From NCBI GenBank assembly GCA_029255105.1, contig JAQWWH010000064.1, positions 1 to 64,000 on the forward strand: 64,000 nt of DNA. Direction: 5' to 3'. Made by a program: the position numbers and the translations under genes. The notes beneath the pieces were generated by a model. That model saw only the letters and a program-made list of their open reading frames with translations. It was not told the DNA's origin and made no database searches. This document shows, one piece after another, positions 57,089 to 64,000 of this stretch. Each line of letters opens with the position of its first letter. Position 1 is the first letter of the stretch. The stretch is from Flavimaricola sp. GTDB lineage: Bacteria; Pseudomonadota; Alphaproteobacteria; Rhodobacterales; Rhodobacteraceae.

Positions 57089-57111
57089 GCGGACATAGAA
57101 CCGAAAACATA

Positions 57112-57148
57112 GACCAGCCCGCCCCAAAGCGTGGCGGGCTGGTCTTTT
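57112..57148 (+). terminator. Terminator between dnaK and dnaJ
   Basis: A perfect 12-base stem GACCAGCCCGCC/GGCGGGCTGGTC (57112-57123 with 57133-57144), 9-base loop, followed by TTTT. It lies between two co-directional genes, so it likely attenuates dnaJ relative to dnaK. Confidence 0.85.
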
Positions 57149-57173
57149 CCGTTCTGCAAGGGGACGACCTCGC

Positions 57174-58322
57174 ATGGCAAAACAGGACTACTATGACTTG
57201 CTCGGGGTCTCCAAAGGCGCAAGCGCCGACGAGATCAAGAAGGGCTATCGCCAGAAGGCGAAAGAATTTCACCCCGACCGCAATTCCGACAATCCGAATG
57301 CAGAAGCGCAATTCAAGGAAATCAACGAGGCTTATGACGTCCTGAAGGACGCGGACAAGAAGGCCGCATACGACCGCTATGGCCACGCCGCCTTTGAAGG
57401 CGGTATGGGCGGCGGCGGGCGGCCCGGCGGCGGTTTCCGTGGCCAGGCCGACTTTGCCTCGGCCTTCTCGGACGTTTTCGACGACCTTTTTGGCGACATG
57501 ATGGGTGGCCGTGGTGGCGGTGGTCGCACGCGGGCCGCCCGTGGCAATGACCTGCGCTACAACCTGCGGATCACGCTGGAAGAGGCTTTTGCAGGGATGC
57601 AAAAGACCATCAACGTTCCAACGGCCGTGTCCTGTGGATCCTGCAGTGGGACGGGTGCCGAAGGCGGGTCCGAACCCCAGACCTGCCCGACCTGTTCGGG
57701 CATGGGCAAGGTGCGCGCTCAGCAAGGCTTTTTCACCGTCGAACGGACCTGTCCGACCTGCAATGGCATGGGCCAGACGATCAAGAACCCATGCACGACC
57801 TGCCATGGTGCAGGCCGGGTCGAAAAGGATCGGTCGCTGTCCGTCAACATCCCTGCCGGGGTTGAGACCGGGACGCGTATCCGCCTAGCCGGCGAAGGCG
57901 AAGCAGGAATGCGCGGCGGCCCAACGGGCGACCTTTACATCTTTATTGAGGTCAAAGAGCACGCCCTGTTCCAGCGCGACGGAAACCACTTGTTTTGCAG
58001 GGTCCCGGTATCGATGACGTCCGCCGCAATGGGTGGCGATATCGAGGTCCCGACAATCGACGGTGGCAAGTCCCGGGTCAAGATCCCGGAAGGTAGCCAA
58101 TCTGGCCGCCAAATGCGCCTTCGCAGCAAAGGGATGCCTGCAATCCGTGGTAAGGAAGTCGGCGACATGTTCATCGAGCTTGCCGTAGAAACGCCGGTCA
58201 ACCTGACTGCAAAGCAAAAAGAACTGCTGCGCGAATTCGACAAGTTGAGCGCCGAGAACAATCCTCAGTCCGCCGGGTTCTTTTCGGCTGTGAAAACCTT
58301 TTGGGATTCGATGAAGGGCTGA
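57174..58322 (+). CDS. dnaJ: Chaperone DnaJ (Hsp40)
   Basis: DnaJ stimulates the DnaK ATPase and delivers clients. The 382-residue product has the J domain with HPD (about residues 33-35), a Gly/Phe-rich region (about 75-110), four CxxCxGxG zinc repeats ([32 protein letters not shown]), and two C-terminal substrate domains. The ATG at 57174 follows AAGGGGA. It is separated from dnaK by the terminator above. Confidence 0.97.
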   Translation: MAKQDYYDLLGVSKGASADEIKKGYRQKAKEFHPDRNSDNPNAEAQFKEINEAYDVLKDADKKAAYDRYGHAAFEGGMGGGGRPGGGFRGQADFASAFSDVFDDLFGDMMGGRGGGGRTRAARGNDLRYNLRITLEEAFAGMQKTINVPTAVSCGSCSGTGAEGGSEPQTCPTCSGMGKVRAQQGFFTVERTCPTCNGMGQTIKNPCTTCHGAGRVEKDRSLSVNIPAGVETGTRIRLAGEGEAGMRGGPTGDLYIFIEVKEHALFQRDGNHLFCRVPVSMTSAAMGGDIEVPTIDGGKSRVKIPEGSQSGRQMRLRSKGMPAIRGKEVGDMFIELAVETPVNLTAKQKELLREFDKLSAENNPQSAGFFSAVKTFWDSMKG

Positions 58323-58376
58323 CCAGAACGCGGCGATCTTTACGATTGGGTAACCAAAGACGGGTAGGCATGGATC

Positions 58377-59138
58377 ATGCCTGCCCGTTCTTCATTTGAC
58401 GAAGCAATGTTGCCGTTTCTGGACGGCGACGACGCACCTGTCGCCCCCCAACCTACGGGCAAGGTTCCTTCCTACATCGCGGATCATAGGCAACGGCTGC
58501 GTGATCGCTTCATGCAGGGCGGGGCTGCAGCGCTTCCAGATTACGAATTGCTTGAACTGGTACTGTTCCGCGCGATCCCTCGGCAGGATATGAAACCCCT
58601 GGCCCGCCTGCTGATGGACCATTTCGGCGACTACAACCGCGTTCTGTCCGCCTCTCCCCATCAGCTTGCCAAGGTCAAGGGTGTCGGCCCGTCGGTCATA
58701 ACCGAGATCAAGATTGTTGAAGCCGCCGCCCAGCGGCTTGCTCGGGCCCGGGTGATGGCTCGGCATGTGATGTCAGGCTGGGACGCCCTACTTGATTACT
58801 GTCACACTGTCATGGCGCACCACGAGACTGAGCAGTTTCGCATCCTCTTTCTGGACCGCAAGAACGTCCTGATCGCAGACGAAGAACAGGCCCAGGGGAC
58901 GGTCGATCACGTGCCCGTCTACCCACGCGAAGTGGTTAAACGGGCGCTGGAATTGAACGCTTCGGCCCTGATCCTGGTACACAACCATCCCTCGGGTGAT
59001 CCAACCCCTTCTCAGGCCGACATCGCGATGACACAGCAGATCGAGGTTGCCGCACAGGCCCTCGGGCTGGTGGTGCACGACCACATAATCATTGGAAAAT
59101 CACAGGAACTTAGCTTTCGTAGTCACGGCCTGCTTTGA
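58377..59138 (+). CDS. radC: RadC-family JAMM-domain protein
   Basis: RadC (UPF0758) proteins were named for DNA repair, but their role is unsettled. The 253-residue product has an N-terminal helix-hairpin-helix region (KVKGVGPSVITEIKIVEA, about 100-117) and a C-terminal JAMM metalloprotease-like domain with the zinc motif HNHPSGDPTPSQAD (about residues 205-218). The ATG at 58377 has a weak GTAGG upstream. It follows dnaJ by 54 bases and converges on the PstS-OmpA-like gene, leaving 3 bases between stops. Confidence 0.93.
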   Translation: MPARSSFDEAMLPFLDGDDAPVAPQPTGKVPSYIADHRQRLRDRFMQGGAAALPDYELLELVLFRAIPRQDMKPLARLLMDHFGDYNRVLSASPHQLAKVKGVGPSVITEIKIVEAAAQRLARARVMARHVMSGWDALLDYCHTVMAHHETEQFRILFLDRKNVLIADEEQAQGTVDHVPVYPREVVKRALELNASALILVHNHPSGDPTPSQADIAMTQQIEVAAQALGLVVHDHIIIGKSQELSFRSHGLL

Positions 59139-59141
59139 CCG

Positions 59142-60731
59142 TCAGTTGGCAGAGGCAACCCAAAGCTCGACCCGGCGGTTGGTTCGACGGCCCCAGACCG
59201 AAGCGTCACACCCCATCGGCATGGCTTCTCCAAACCCGACGGTGTTCAGGCCAACACCAGCAGGCAAGGTGCCCCCCAATGCCGCCAGAACGGCCGCCTT
59301 CACCGATGCGGCCCTTTCGGCAGACAGGGCGCGGTTCGCCTCGGCAGGGCCAATGCCATCACTAAAGCCTACAAGAAGCAGGTTCTTGTCATTGTAGCGG
59401 CCATCGAGAATGGACTGCGCCAGAGATCTCACGTGCGCCAAGGAAGTCGGGTCCAGCCCGCTGGCACCTTCGGCAAACCGAAAGGTCAAAGACATTCGGT
59501 CATGATCATCCATCGCCCGAACCAGACGCCGCAACTCGCCCAATCCGACCTCCTGCCCGGACAACAGGATCGCAGCGGCCAGCCGCTCTCCCTGTTCGGC
59601 CAAGGGGATGCGCAGGGCCTCTTGGCCCGGCACACCGATCCGGCGCAGGATCCGTTGCGCATCGGCAGTGACGGTCCAGTTGAGAAAATCCTGCCCAAAT
59701 GCGCCAAGACGGCGGACCGGAAGATACAGGAACAGCGGCATCGTCAGCGGATAGTCCCCGGTCCGCAACGCCATAAGCGTCGCCCTTGATTGCAACCCAC
59801 ACGAGCCGCTTAGCGGAAGAGCCGCCGCATCGCCGATCGCCTCGAAAGAAGCGATTCCGAGCGCGCCGGGGTCGCTCATCACCGCATCGACGACGTCTGA
59901 GTCTGCATCGTGGCGGATGACACCGCTTGAGAATTCTTTGCCCGAAGGAGCCAAGACCTGCATTTCGAAGGCTTGGGCCAGACCGTCGTCCGGGGCCGTC
60001 AGATGCAAACGGACAGGCAGGTCGGGCCCCCCAAGTTCCGACCAATTGGCCACCTCTCCTGCGAAAGCTCGCGCAAGATCCTGCAACGTGATGTTAGAAA
60101 CCATGACTTCCGGCGCAACGATCGGGACAAGGGCGTCAAAAGCCAGAATGCGAACACGGCCCGGCAACTCCATGCGGCCCATCCCCGCATCCCGCACCAG
60201 TGTCACCTCGCCATCGGTAATCTGGCGGGCCGACATCACGATGTCAGCCTCCTGCCCGATCAAATCGGCAAACCCTGCTTCGGATGTCGTCAGTCGAAAG
60301 CCCATTCGGGCCAAAATCTGACCGTCATTCGTTTGCAGATCATAGTGAAACTGTCCCGCCCGCTCTTCTATGCGAGCGAAAAGCAGGCCCTTGTCGCGTG
60401 CATACCCTTCGACAAGCGCCGGCAGGATCAATTCGCCCAGACGGTTGGTCCCTGAAAACCGGATCAGCTCAACAAAGTTTTCCGGGTCAGGGCATGCCGC
60501 ACCCGTGCAATCCACGATTCGGTAGTCCAACGTTACTTCGCCCTGCGGAGTATCAAGGCGGAGATAGGTTCCGTCAAAACCAAGGACCTCCCCTACTACG
60601 ACGAGGCCACCATCGGGGACTTCAATACGGATGCTTTGCGCCAGAGCCGGGTGCGCACAAAGAAAGAGTGCGGCGAATATCGCCGCACTCTGCATGACTT
60701 TCAGGATCGGACAGAGTCGTCGGTGCATCAT
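59142..60731 (-). CDS. Periplasmic protein: PstS-like binding domain fused to an OmpA domain
   Basis: A 529-residue fusion. A signal peptide (FAALFLCAHPALAQS, ending about residue 32) leads to a phosphate-binding-protein-like domain of the PstS type (about 90-370, with SFEAIGDAAALPLSG and PLFLYLPVRR) and a C-terminal OmpA/MotB peptidoglycan-binding domain (about 420-529) with LLVGFSDGIGPAEANRALSAERA and NTVGFGEAMP. Ligand binding is inferred from fold alone. Its ATG overlaps the upstream gene's stop by 4 bases, so the two are coupled. Likely location: periplasm, anchored to peptidoglycan. Confidence 0.8.
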   Translation of the reverse strand: MMHRRLCPILKVMQSAAIFAALFLCAHPALAQSIRIEVPDGGLVVVGEVLGFDGTYLRLDTPQGEVTLDYRIVDCTGAACPDPENFVELIRFSGTNRLGELILPALVEGYARDKGLLFARIEERAGQFHYDLQTNDGQILARMGFRLTTSEAGFADLIGQEADIVMSARQITDGEVTLVRDAGMGRMELPGRVRILAFDALVPIVAPEVMVSNITLQDLARAFAGEVANWSELGGPDLPVRLHLTAPDDGLAQAFEMQVLAPSGKEFSSGVIRHDADSDVVDAVMSDPGALGIASFEAIGDAAALPLSGSCGLQSRATLMALRTGDYPLTMPLFLYLPVRRLGAFGQDFLNWTVTADAQRILRRIGVPGQEALRIPLAEQGERLAAAILLSGQEVGLGELRRLVRAMDDHDRMSLTFRFAEGASGLDPTSLAHVRSLAQSILDGRYNDKNLLLVGFSDGIGPAEANRALSAERAASVKAAVLAALGGTLPAGVGLNTVGFGEAMPMGCDASVWGRRTNRRVELWVASAN

Positions 60732-61732
60732 CTTGAGGCGAGTGTCAGACTCATCAACATGTTTTTCAACACCAGAAACTCTCCCACGGCCTCACAGCCC
60801 GGCATCGTCATGGTGAGATCCAGAGCAAAGGGTGCAGAGCCCGGCGAAACCTGAATGGATTGGGCCGAGATGGCGCGACCACAGTTGGTCGGCGTGACCT
60901 GAGCCTCTACGCTGAGGTCGACCTGTCCGTCACGGCTGCTAAGACTAGAGGGATAGGTGTATACTTCTGCGAGGAAGGGCGAATCTGCTTCAGTTGCGCC
61001 CAACTGCGTCAGGAACCCGCCTTCGCCTGTCAGTGCGGACATAGGATCGCGGGCCGCAGCGGCCCAGACGTGACCCTCCTCGGAATATCCTGCCCCAAAC
61101 TCAAGTGCGTGGATCCCCATGCTGGGTTCACCCTGCCATTGCAGGACAGCACGATCGTATTGAGAAAAATCGGGAACCGAGACTATGGCGGCAGCGCCGC
61201 CACCATCGGACATTTCCGCGATAAACACGGCCTCTTGCGACAGGACGGGCACGACCACGCTTGCCAGACCGTCGGAGTCGGTCAAAATGGTGAACATCAT
61301 CCCTTGGTGATGGATAGTGGCTGACGTGTCGACTGAGCAGGGGGCATCAATGTAAAGATTGGCAGTCGCCGCAGGGCCTGCCTCGGCCATCATCGTCACC
61401 GTGCAATCCATCTCATCCACCATTGAGAGAGCGGGCGCATCTGTCACCACGGCCTCGGGGTCAGCCGCAGCCAGAAGAACAGGGGCGTCGGGGCGGGCAG
61501 GGACCGTGTCCATTGCAGGTAGGTCCAACACAGCGGACTGGGCCGGCTCTGGCATTGTCAAAGCAGGGACCTCGGGAAGGGCTGCTGCTTCTATCTCTTG
61601 AGCGACCTGATCAAGGGCCTGATTGTCTACCATACGGGATGCAAGGGCATCGCCGTTTTGCATGACAAAGCCGATGGACATGGCTGTGGCAAAGGTTCCG
61701 CCTGCCAGTAGGTACTTCCGTGCGCTTGACAT
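60728..61732 (-). CDS. Uncharacterised envelope protein (translocase-annotated family of Rhodobacteraceae)
   Basis: I do not recognise a function. The 334-residue product has an N-terminal hydrophobic stretch (KYLLAGGTFATAMSIGFVM) that is a signal peptide or anchor. A Pro/Ala-rich linker (about 40-95) and a beta-rich domain of about 230 residues follow, with EMDCTVTM and CSVDTSAT cysteines that could form disulfides (DCTV, PCSV, NCGR, GCEA). Relatives near secA in this family have sometimes been called translocase without evidence. It is coupled by ATGA to the PstS-OmpA-like gene, so both likely act together in the periplasm. Confidence 0.6.
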   Translation of the reverse strand: MSSARKYLLAGGTFATAMSIGFVMQNGDALASRMVDNQALDQVAQEIEAAALPEVPALTMPEPAQSAVLDLPAMDTVPARPDAPVLLAAADPEAVVTDAPALSMVDEMDCTVTMMAEAGPAATANLYIDAPCSVDTSATIHHQGMMFTILTDSDGLASVVVPVLSQEAVFIAEMSDGGGAAAIVSVPDFSQYDRAVLQWQGEPSMGIHALEFGAGYSEEGHVWAAAARDPMSALTGEGGFLTQLGATEADSPFLAEVYTYPSSLSSRDGQVDLSVEAQVTPTNCGRAISAQSIQVSPGSAPFALDLTMTMPGCEAVGEFLVLKNMLMSLTLASR

Positions 61733-62034
61733 CGCCGACTCCTGATCCGTCTGGGACTTGGAGACAATCTGTCATTTCATGTTGTTCGCTAAGGGACCCG
61801 ATAGGGGAATCTCCGCGGCTAAAACATGTCAGGACAACGGCACAGAAGGGGTCAGATCAGGCCCGTCCACTAATTGTAGGCTTGAGCGGCCCAGAGCTGA
61901 CGTTTTGTGCCTTAATCAGTGGCAACGCGCGGCGATGCCACGGGCCGCTTAGCCAGCGCGGGAAAATTTGCGCATTGTATGCAAATTTTGCATCAATCGA
62001 CCCCAAACAAAGTCCGCAGGCGTCAGCCCGGCCC
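61733..62034. other. 302-base gap before secA end, with an AT-rich inverted repeat
   Basis: No gene can be supported here. It holds AAAATTTGC-N9-GCAAATTTT (61963-61971 and 61981-61989), a perfect 9-base-arm repeat, the most AT-rich spot of the neighbourhood. It lies about 45 bases downstream of the secA stop and about 230 bases upstream of the envelope gene start, so it could be an operator or a 3'-end structure. Confidence 0.5.
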
Positions 62035-64000
62035 TCAGGCCAGCCTGCCGTGACAGTGTTTGAACTTCTTGCCCGAGCCGCAGGGGCAGTCGTCATTGCG
62101 GCCGGGATCGCCCCATGTCGCGGGATCAGCTTCGTCGAAACCGTCTCGCGGGGTGCCAGTCGGTGCGTCGCCCACCGGCGCGAGTGTTGCGGCCGTAGCT
62201 GCAGCCGGGTTGGCCCGTCGCTGCTGTTCGACCATGCGCTGCATCATCGACCGCTGTTCTTCCTCGGTCATCGGACGGATCTGGGAAAGTTTTTGCGTGA
62301 CGTCACTGCGAAGACTATCAAGCAGGCTTTCAAACAGCTGGAAGCTTTCCGTCTTGTACTCATTCAGCGGATCACGCTGTGCGTAGCCACGGAAACCAAC
62401 GACCGAACGAAGATGTTCAAGCGTCAGAAGATGCTCGCGCCACTTGGCGTCGATCGTCTGAAGCAGGATCTGCTTTTCGATGTTCCGCATGACCTCTGCG
62501 CCAAACGCCTCGGTCTTTTCTGCCATCAGCGCGTCGGCAGCCTTTTCAAGACGCTCGCGAATTTCGGCATCGTCGACACCTTCTTCGGCGGCCCATTCGG
62601 CGACAGGGACGTCAAGGCTCATCATCTCACGGACGCGGGACTGAAGATCCTCTGTCTCCCACTGGTCGGCATAGCTTCGGGCGGGCATATGGGTGGCAAC
62701 AAGGTCCTCGATGACTTGGTGCCGCATGTCCTGCACGACCTCGGACAGGTCAGAGTTTTCCATGATCTCGCGGCGTTGCGAAAAGATGACCTTCCGCTGC
62801 TCATTCATCACGTCGTCAAACTTCAGCAACTGTTTGCGGATGTCAAAGTTGCGGCCCTCGACCTTGGCCTGCGCGCGCTCAAGGCTCTTGTTCACCCAAG
62901 GGTGCACAATGGCCTCGCCGTCCTTCATGCCAAGGGTCGACAGGACCTTGTCCAGCCGCTCGGACCCAAAGATGCGCATCAGGTCGTCTTCAAGAGACAG
63001 GAAGAACGAGGAGCGTCCCGGATCACCCTGGCGGCCCGACCGGCCGCGCAGCTGGTTGTCGATCCGGCGGCTCTCGTGCCGCTCGGTGGCCAACACGAAA
63101 AGGCCCCCTGCCTCGATTACCTTTTTCTTGTCATCTGTATGCTCTGCCTCGATCCTTGCACGGACCTCGTCGGGGTGCAGTTGCGGATCGGCGGCGACGG
63201 CCTCCAGAACCTTCATCTCGACGTTGCCGCCCAGCTGAATGTCGGTCCCGCGACCGGCCATGTTGGTCGCGATGGTCACCGCGCCGGGCCGACCGGCGTC
63301 GGCCACAATCTGCGCTTCCTGTTCGTGCTGACGGGCGTTCAGGACGTTGTGGGGAATGCCCTCTTTCTGCAAGAGGTTGCTAAGGAATTCGGACTTTTCG
63401 ATCGAGGTGGTGCCAACAAGAATGGGCTGACCCTTCTTGTGCGCCTCTTGGATCGCCTTCACGACGCCTTCAAACTTTTCGCGCGCAGTGCGGTACACCT
63501 GATCGTGTTCATCGACACGGGCCACCGGACGGTTCGTCGGAATCTCGACCACGCCCAGCCCGTAGATTTCCATGAATTCCTCGGCCTCGGTCAGGGCCGT
63601 GCCGGTCATGCCCGACAGCTTGTTGTAGAGGCGGAAGTAGTTCTGAAAGGTCACAGAGGCGAGGGTGACGTTCTCGGGCTGGATAGACACGCCCTCTTTC
63701 GCCTCGATGGCCTGATGCAGACCGTCGGACAGGCGGCGGCCGACCATCATGCGGCCGGTAAACTCGTCAATCAGGACGACGTTATCATCGCGGACGATGT
63801 AGTCCTTGTCCCGGGTAAACAGCTTGTGCGCCCGCAAACCCTGGTTGACGTGGTGCACGACGGTTGTCGATTCGGGATCATAAAGGGACTGACCCTCCGG
63901 CAGCAGACCTGCCTCAAGCAGCTTTTCTTCGAGGAAATCGTTGCCCTCGTCGGTAAAGCTGATGTTGCGTGTCTTTTCGTCCAACGTGAAGTGGTCGTCC
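62035..64000 (-). CDS. secA: Preprotein translocase ATPase SecA (5' part missing)
   Basis: SecA drives protein export through SecYEG. The frame is open from the right edge to a TGA at 62035 (about 655 residues of the usual about 900), so the N-terminal ATPase part lies outside the window. Visible are [13 protein letters not shown], the DEAD-motor [13 protein letters not shown] motif, the arginine-finger region [11 protein letters not shown], and the C-terminal zinc motif [14 protein letters not shown] used to bind SecB and lipids. Confidence 0.97.
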   Translation of the reverse strand, partial: DDHFTLDEKTRNISFTDEGNDFLEEKLLEAGLLPEGQSLYDPESTTVVHHVNQGLRAHKLFTRDKDYIVRDDNVVLIDEFTGRMMVGRRLSDGLHQAIEAKEGVSIQPENVTLASVTFQNYFRLYNKLSGMTGTALTEAEEFMEIYGLGVVEIPTNRPVARVDEHDQVYRTAREKFEGVVKAIQEAHKKGQPILVGTTSIEKSEFLSNLLQKEGIPHNVLNARQHEQEAQIVADAGRPGAVTIATNMAGRGTDIQLGGNVEMKVLEAVAADPQLHPDEVRARIEAEHTDDKKKVIEAGGLFVLATERHESRRIDNQLRGRSGRQGDPGRSSFFLSLEDDLMRIFGSERLDKVLSTLGMKDGEAIVHPWVNKSLERAQAKVEGRNFDIRKQLLKFDDVMNEQRKVIFSQRREIMENSDLSEVVQDMRHQVIEDLVATHMPARSYADQWETEDLQSRVREMMSLDVPVAEWAAEEGVDDAEIRERLEKAADALMAEKTEAFGAEVMRNIEKQILLQTIDAKWREHLLTLEHLRSVVGFRGYAQRDPLNEYKTESFQLFESLLDSLRSDVTQKLSQIRPMTEEEQRSMMQRMVEQQRRANPAAATAATLAPVGDAPTGTPRDGFDEADPATWGDPGRNDDCPCGSGKKFKHCHGRLA

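Noticed and set aside
55709-57175. 488-codon minus-strand open frame opposite dnaK
   Set aside because: Antisense frames along dnaK are a common artefact; the conserved Hsp70 motifs are on the plus strand.
61758-61952. 64-codon plus-strand ORF in the gap before secA
   Set aside because: No ribosome-binding site and no recognisable protein features; its composition fits chance.

Overview
The window is most of an alphaproteobacterial photosynthesis gene cluster (PGC; about positions 1-41514), followed by ordinary chromosomal housekeeping and cell-surface genes (41647-64000). The organism is very probably a purple or aerobic anoxygenic phototroph of the Rhodobacteraceae. The cluster shows this family's arrangement: bchFNBHLM, ppaA-ppsR, bchG-(MFS)-bchP-idi, dxs, pufQBALMX, bchCXYZ, crtEF, crtDC, tspO-crtB-crtI, crtA-bchIDO. 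It carries pufX rather than pufC, and crtA/crtC/crtD/crtF, which point to spheroidene/spheroidenone-type carotenoids. Composition is uniformly GC-rich. I see no transposase, phage gene, CRISPR array, tRNA or rRNA.

Region 1 (1-8518, minus strand): bchF-bchN-bchB-bchH-bchL-bchM encode the steps from Mg insertion to chlorophyllide; bchM is cut by the left edge. Region 2 (8809-15163, plus): ppaA and ppsR, the B12-linked antirepressor and the redox-sensing repressor, then bchG, a PucC-like MFS gene, bchP and idi, coupled by 4-base overlaps. Region 3 (15245-27527, minus): crtE-crtF-bchC-bchX-(small ORF)-bchY-bchZ-pufQ-pufB-pufA-pufL-pufM-pufX form a superoperon that ends in a hairpin-rich 3' region and a terminator before dxs. 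Region 4 (27644-37020): crtD and crtC (plus) overlap heavily. Next comes a block with no obvious photosynthesis role (ABC exporter, M19 dipeptidase, lipoprotein), then the crtI-crtB-tspO operon (minus). Region 5 (37282-41514, plus): crtA-bchI-bchD-bchO.

Eleven perfect TGT-N12-ACA boxes, the PpsR/CrtJ operator, lie in every major divergent or promoter gap of the cluster (bchF/ppaA, bchG, bchC, crtE/crtD, crtI/crtA). The repressor encoded here therefore probably controls most of the pigment genes of this cluster. No bchE/acsF or bchJ is present, so the isocyclic-ring cyclase must lie elsewhere.

Region 6 (41647-45434, plus): RNase D-like, lptC-lptA-lptB, hpf, ptsN. Region 7 (45453-54947): a seven-gene minus-strand operon with cysQ at its head, then a GT2, galU, three more glycosyltransferases and a sulfotransferase, and a divergent ABC-2 permease. 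I read this as a sulfated surface-polysaccharide locus. Region 8 (55184-64000): dnaK-dnaJ, radC, a PstS-like/OmpA fusion, an uncharacterised envelope protein and secA (cut by the right edge).

The most interesting points are an unannotated 51-codon ORF with an excellent ribosome-binding site wedged between bchX and bchY, the about 187-base crtD/crtC overlap, a 26-base palindrome flanking the ABC exporter gene, and the structured puf 3' region.
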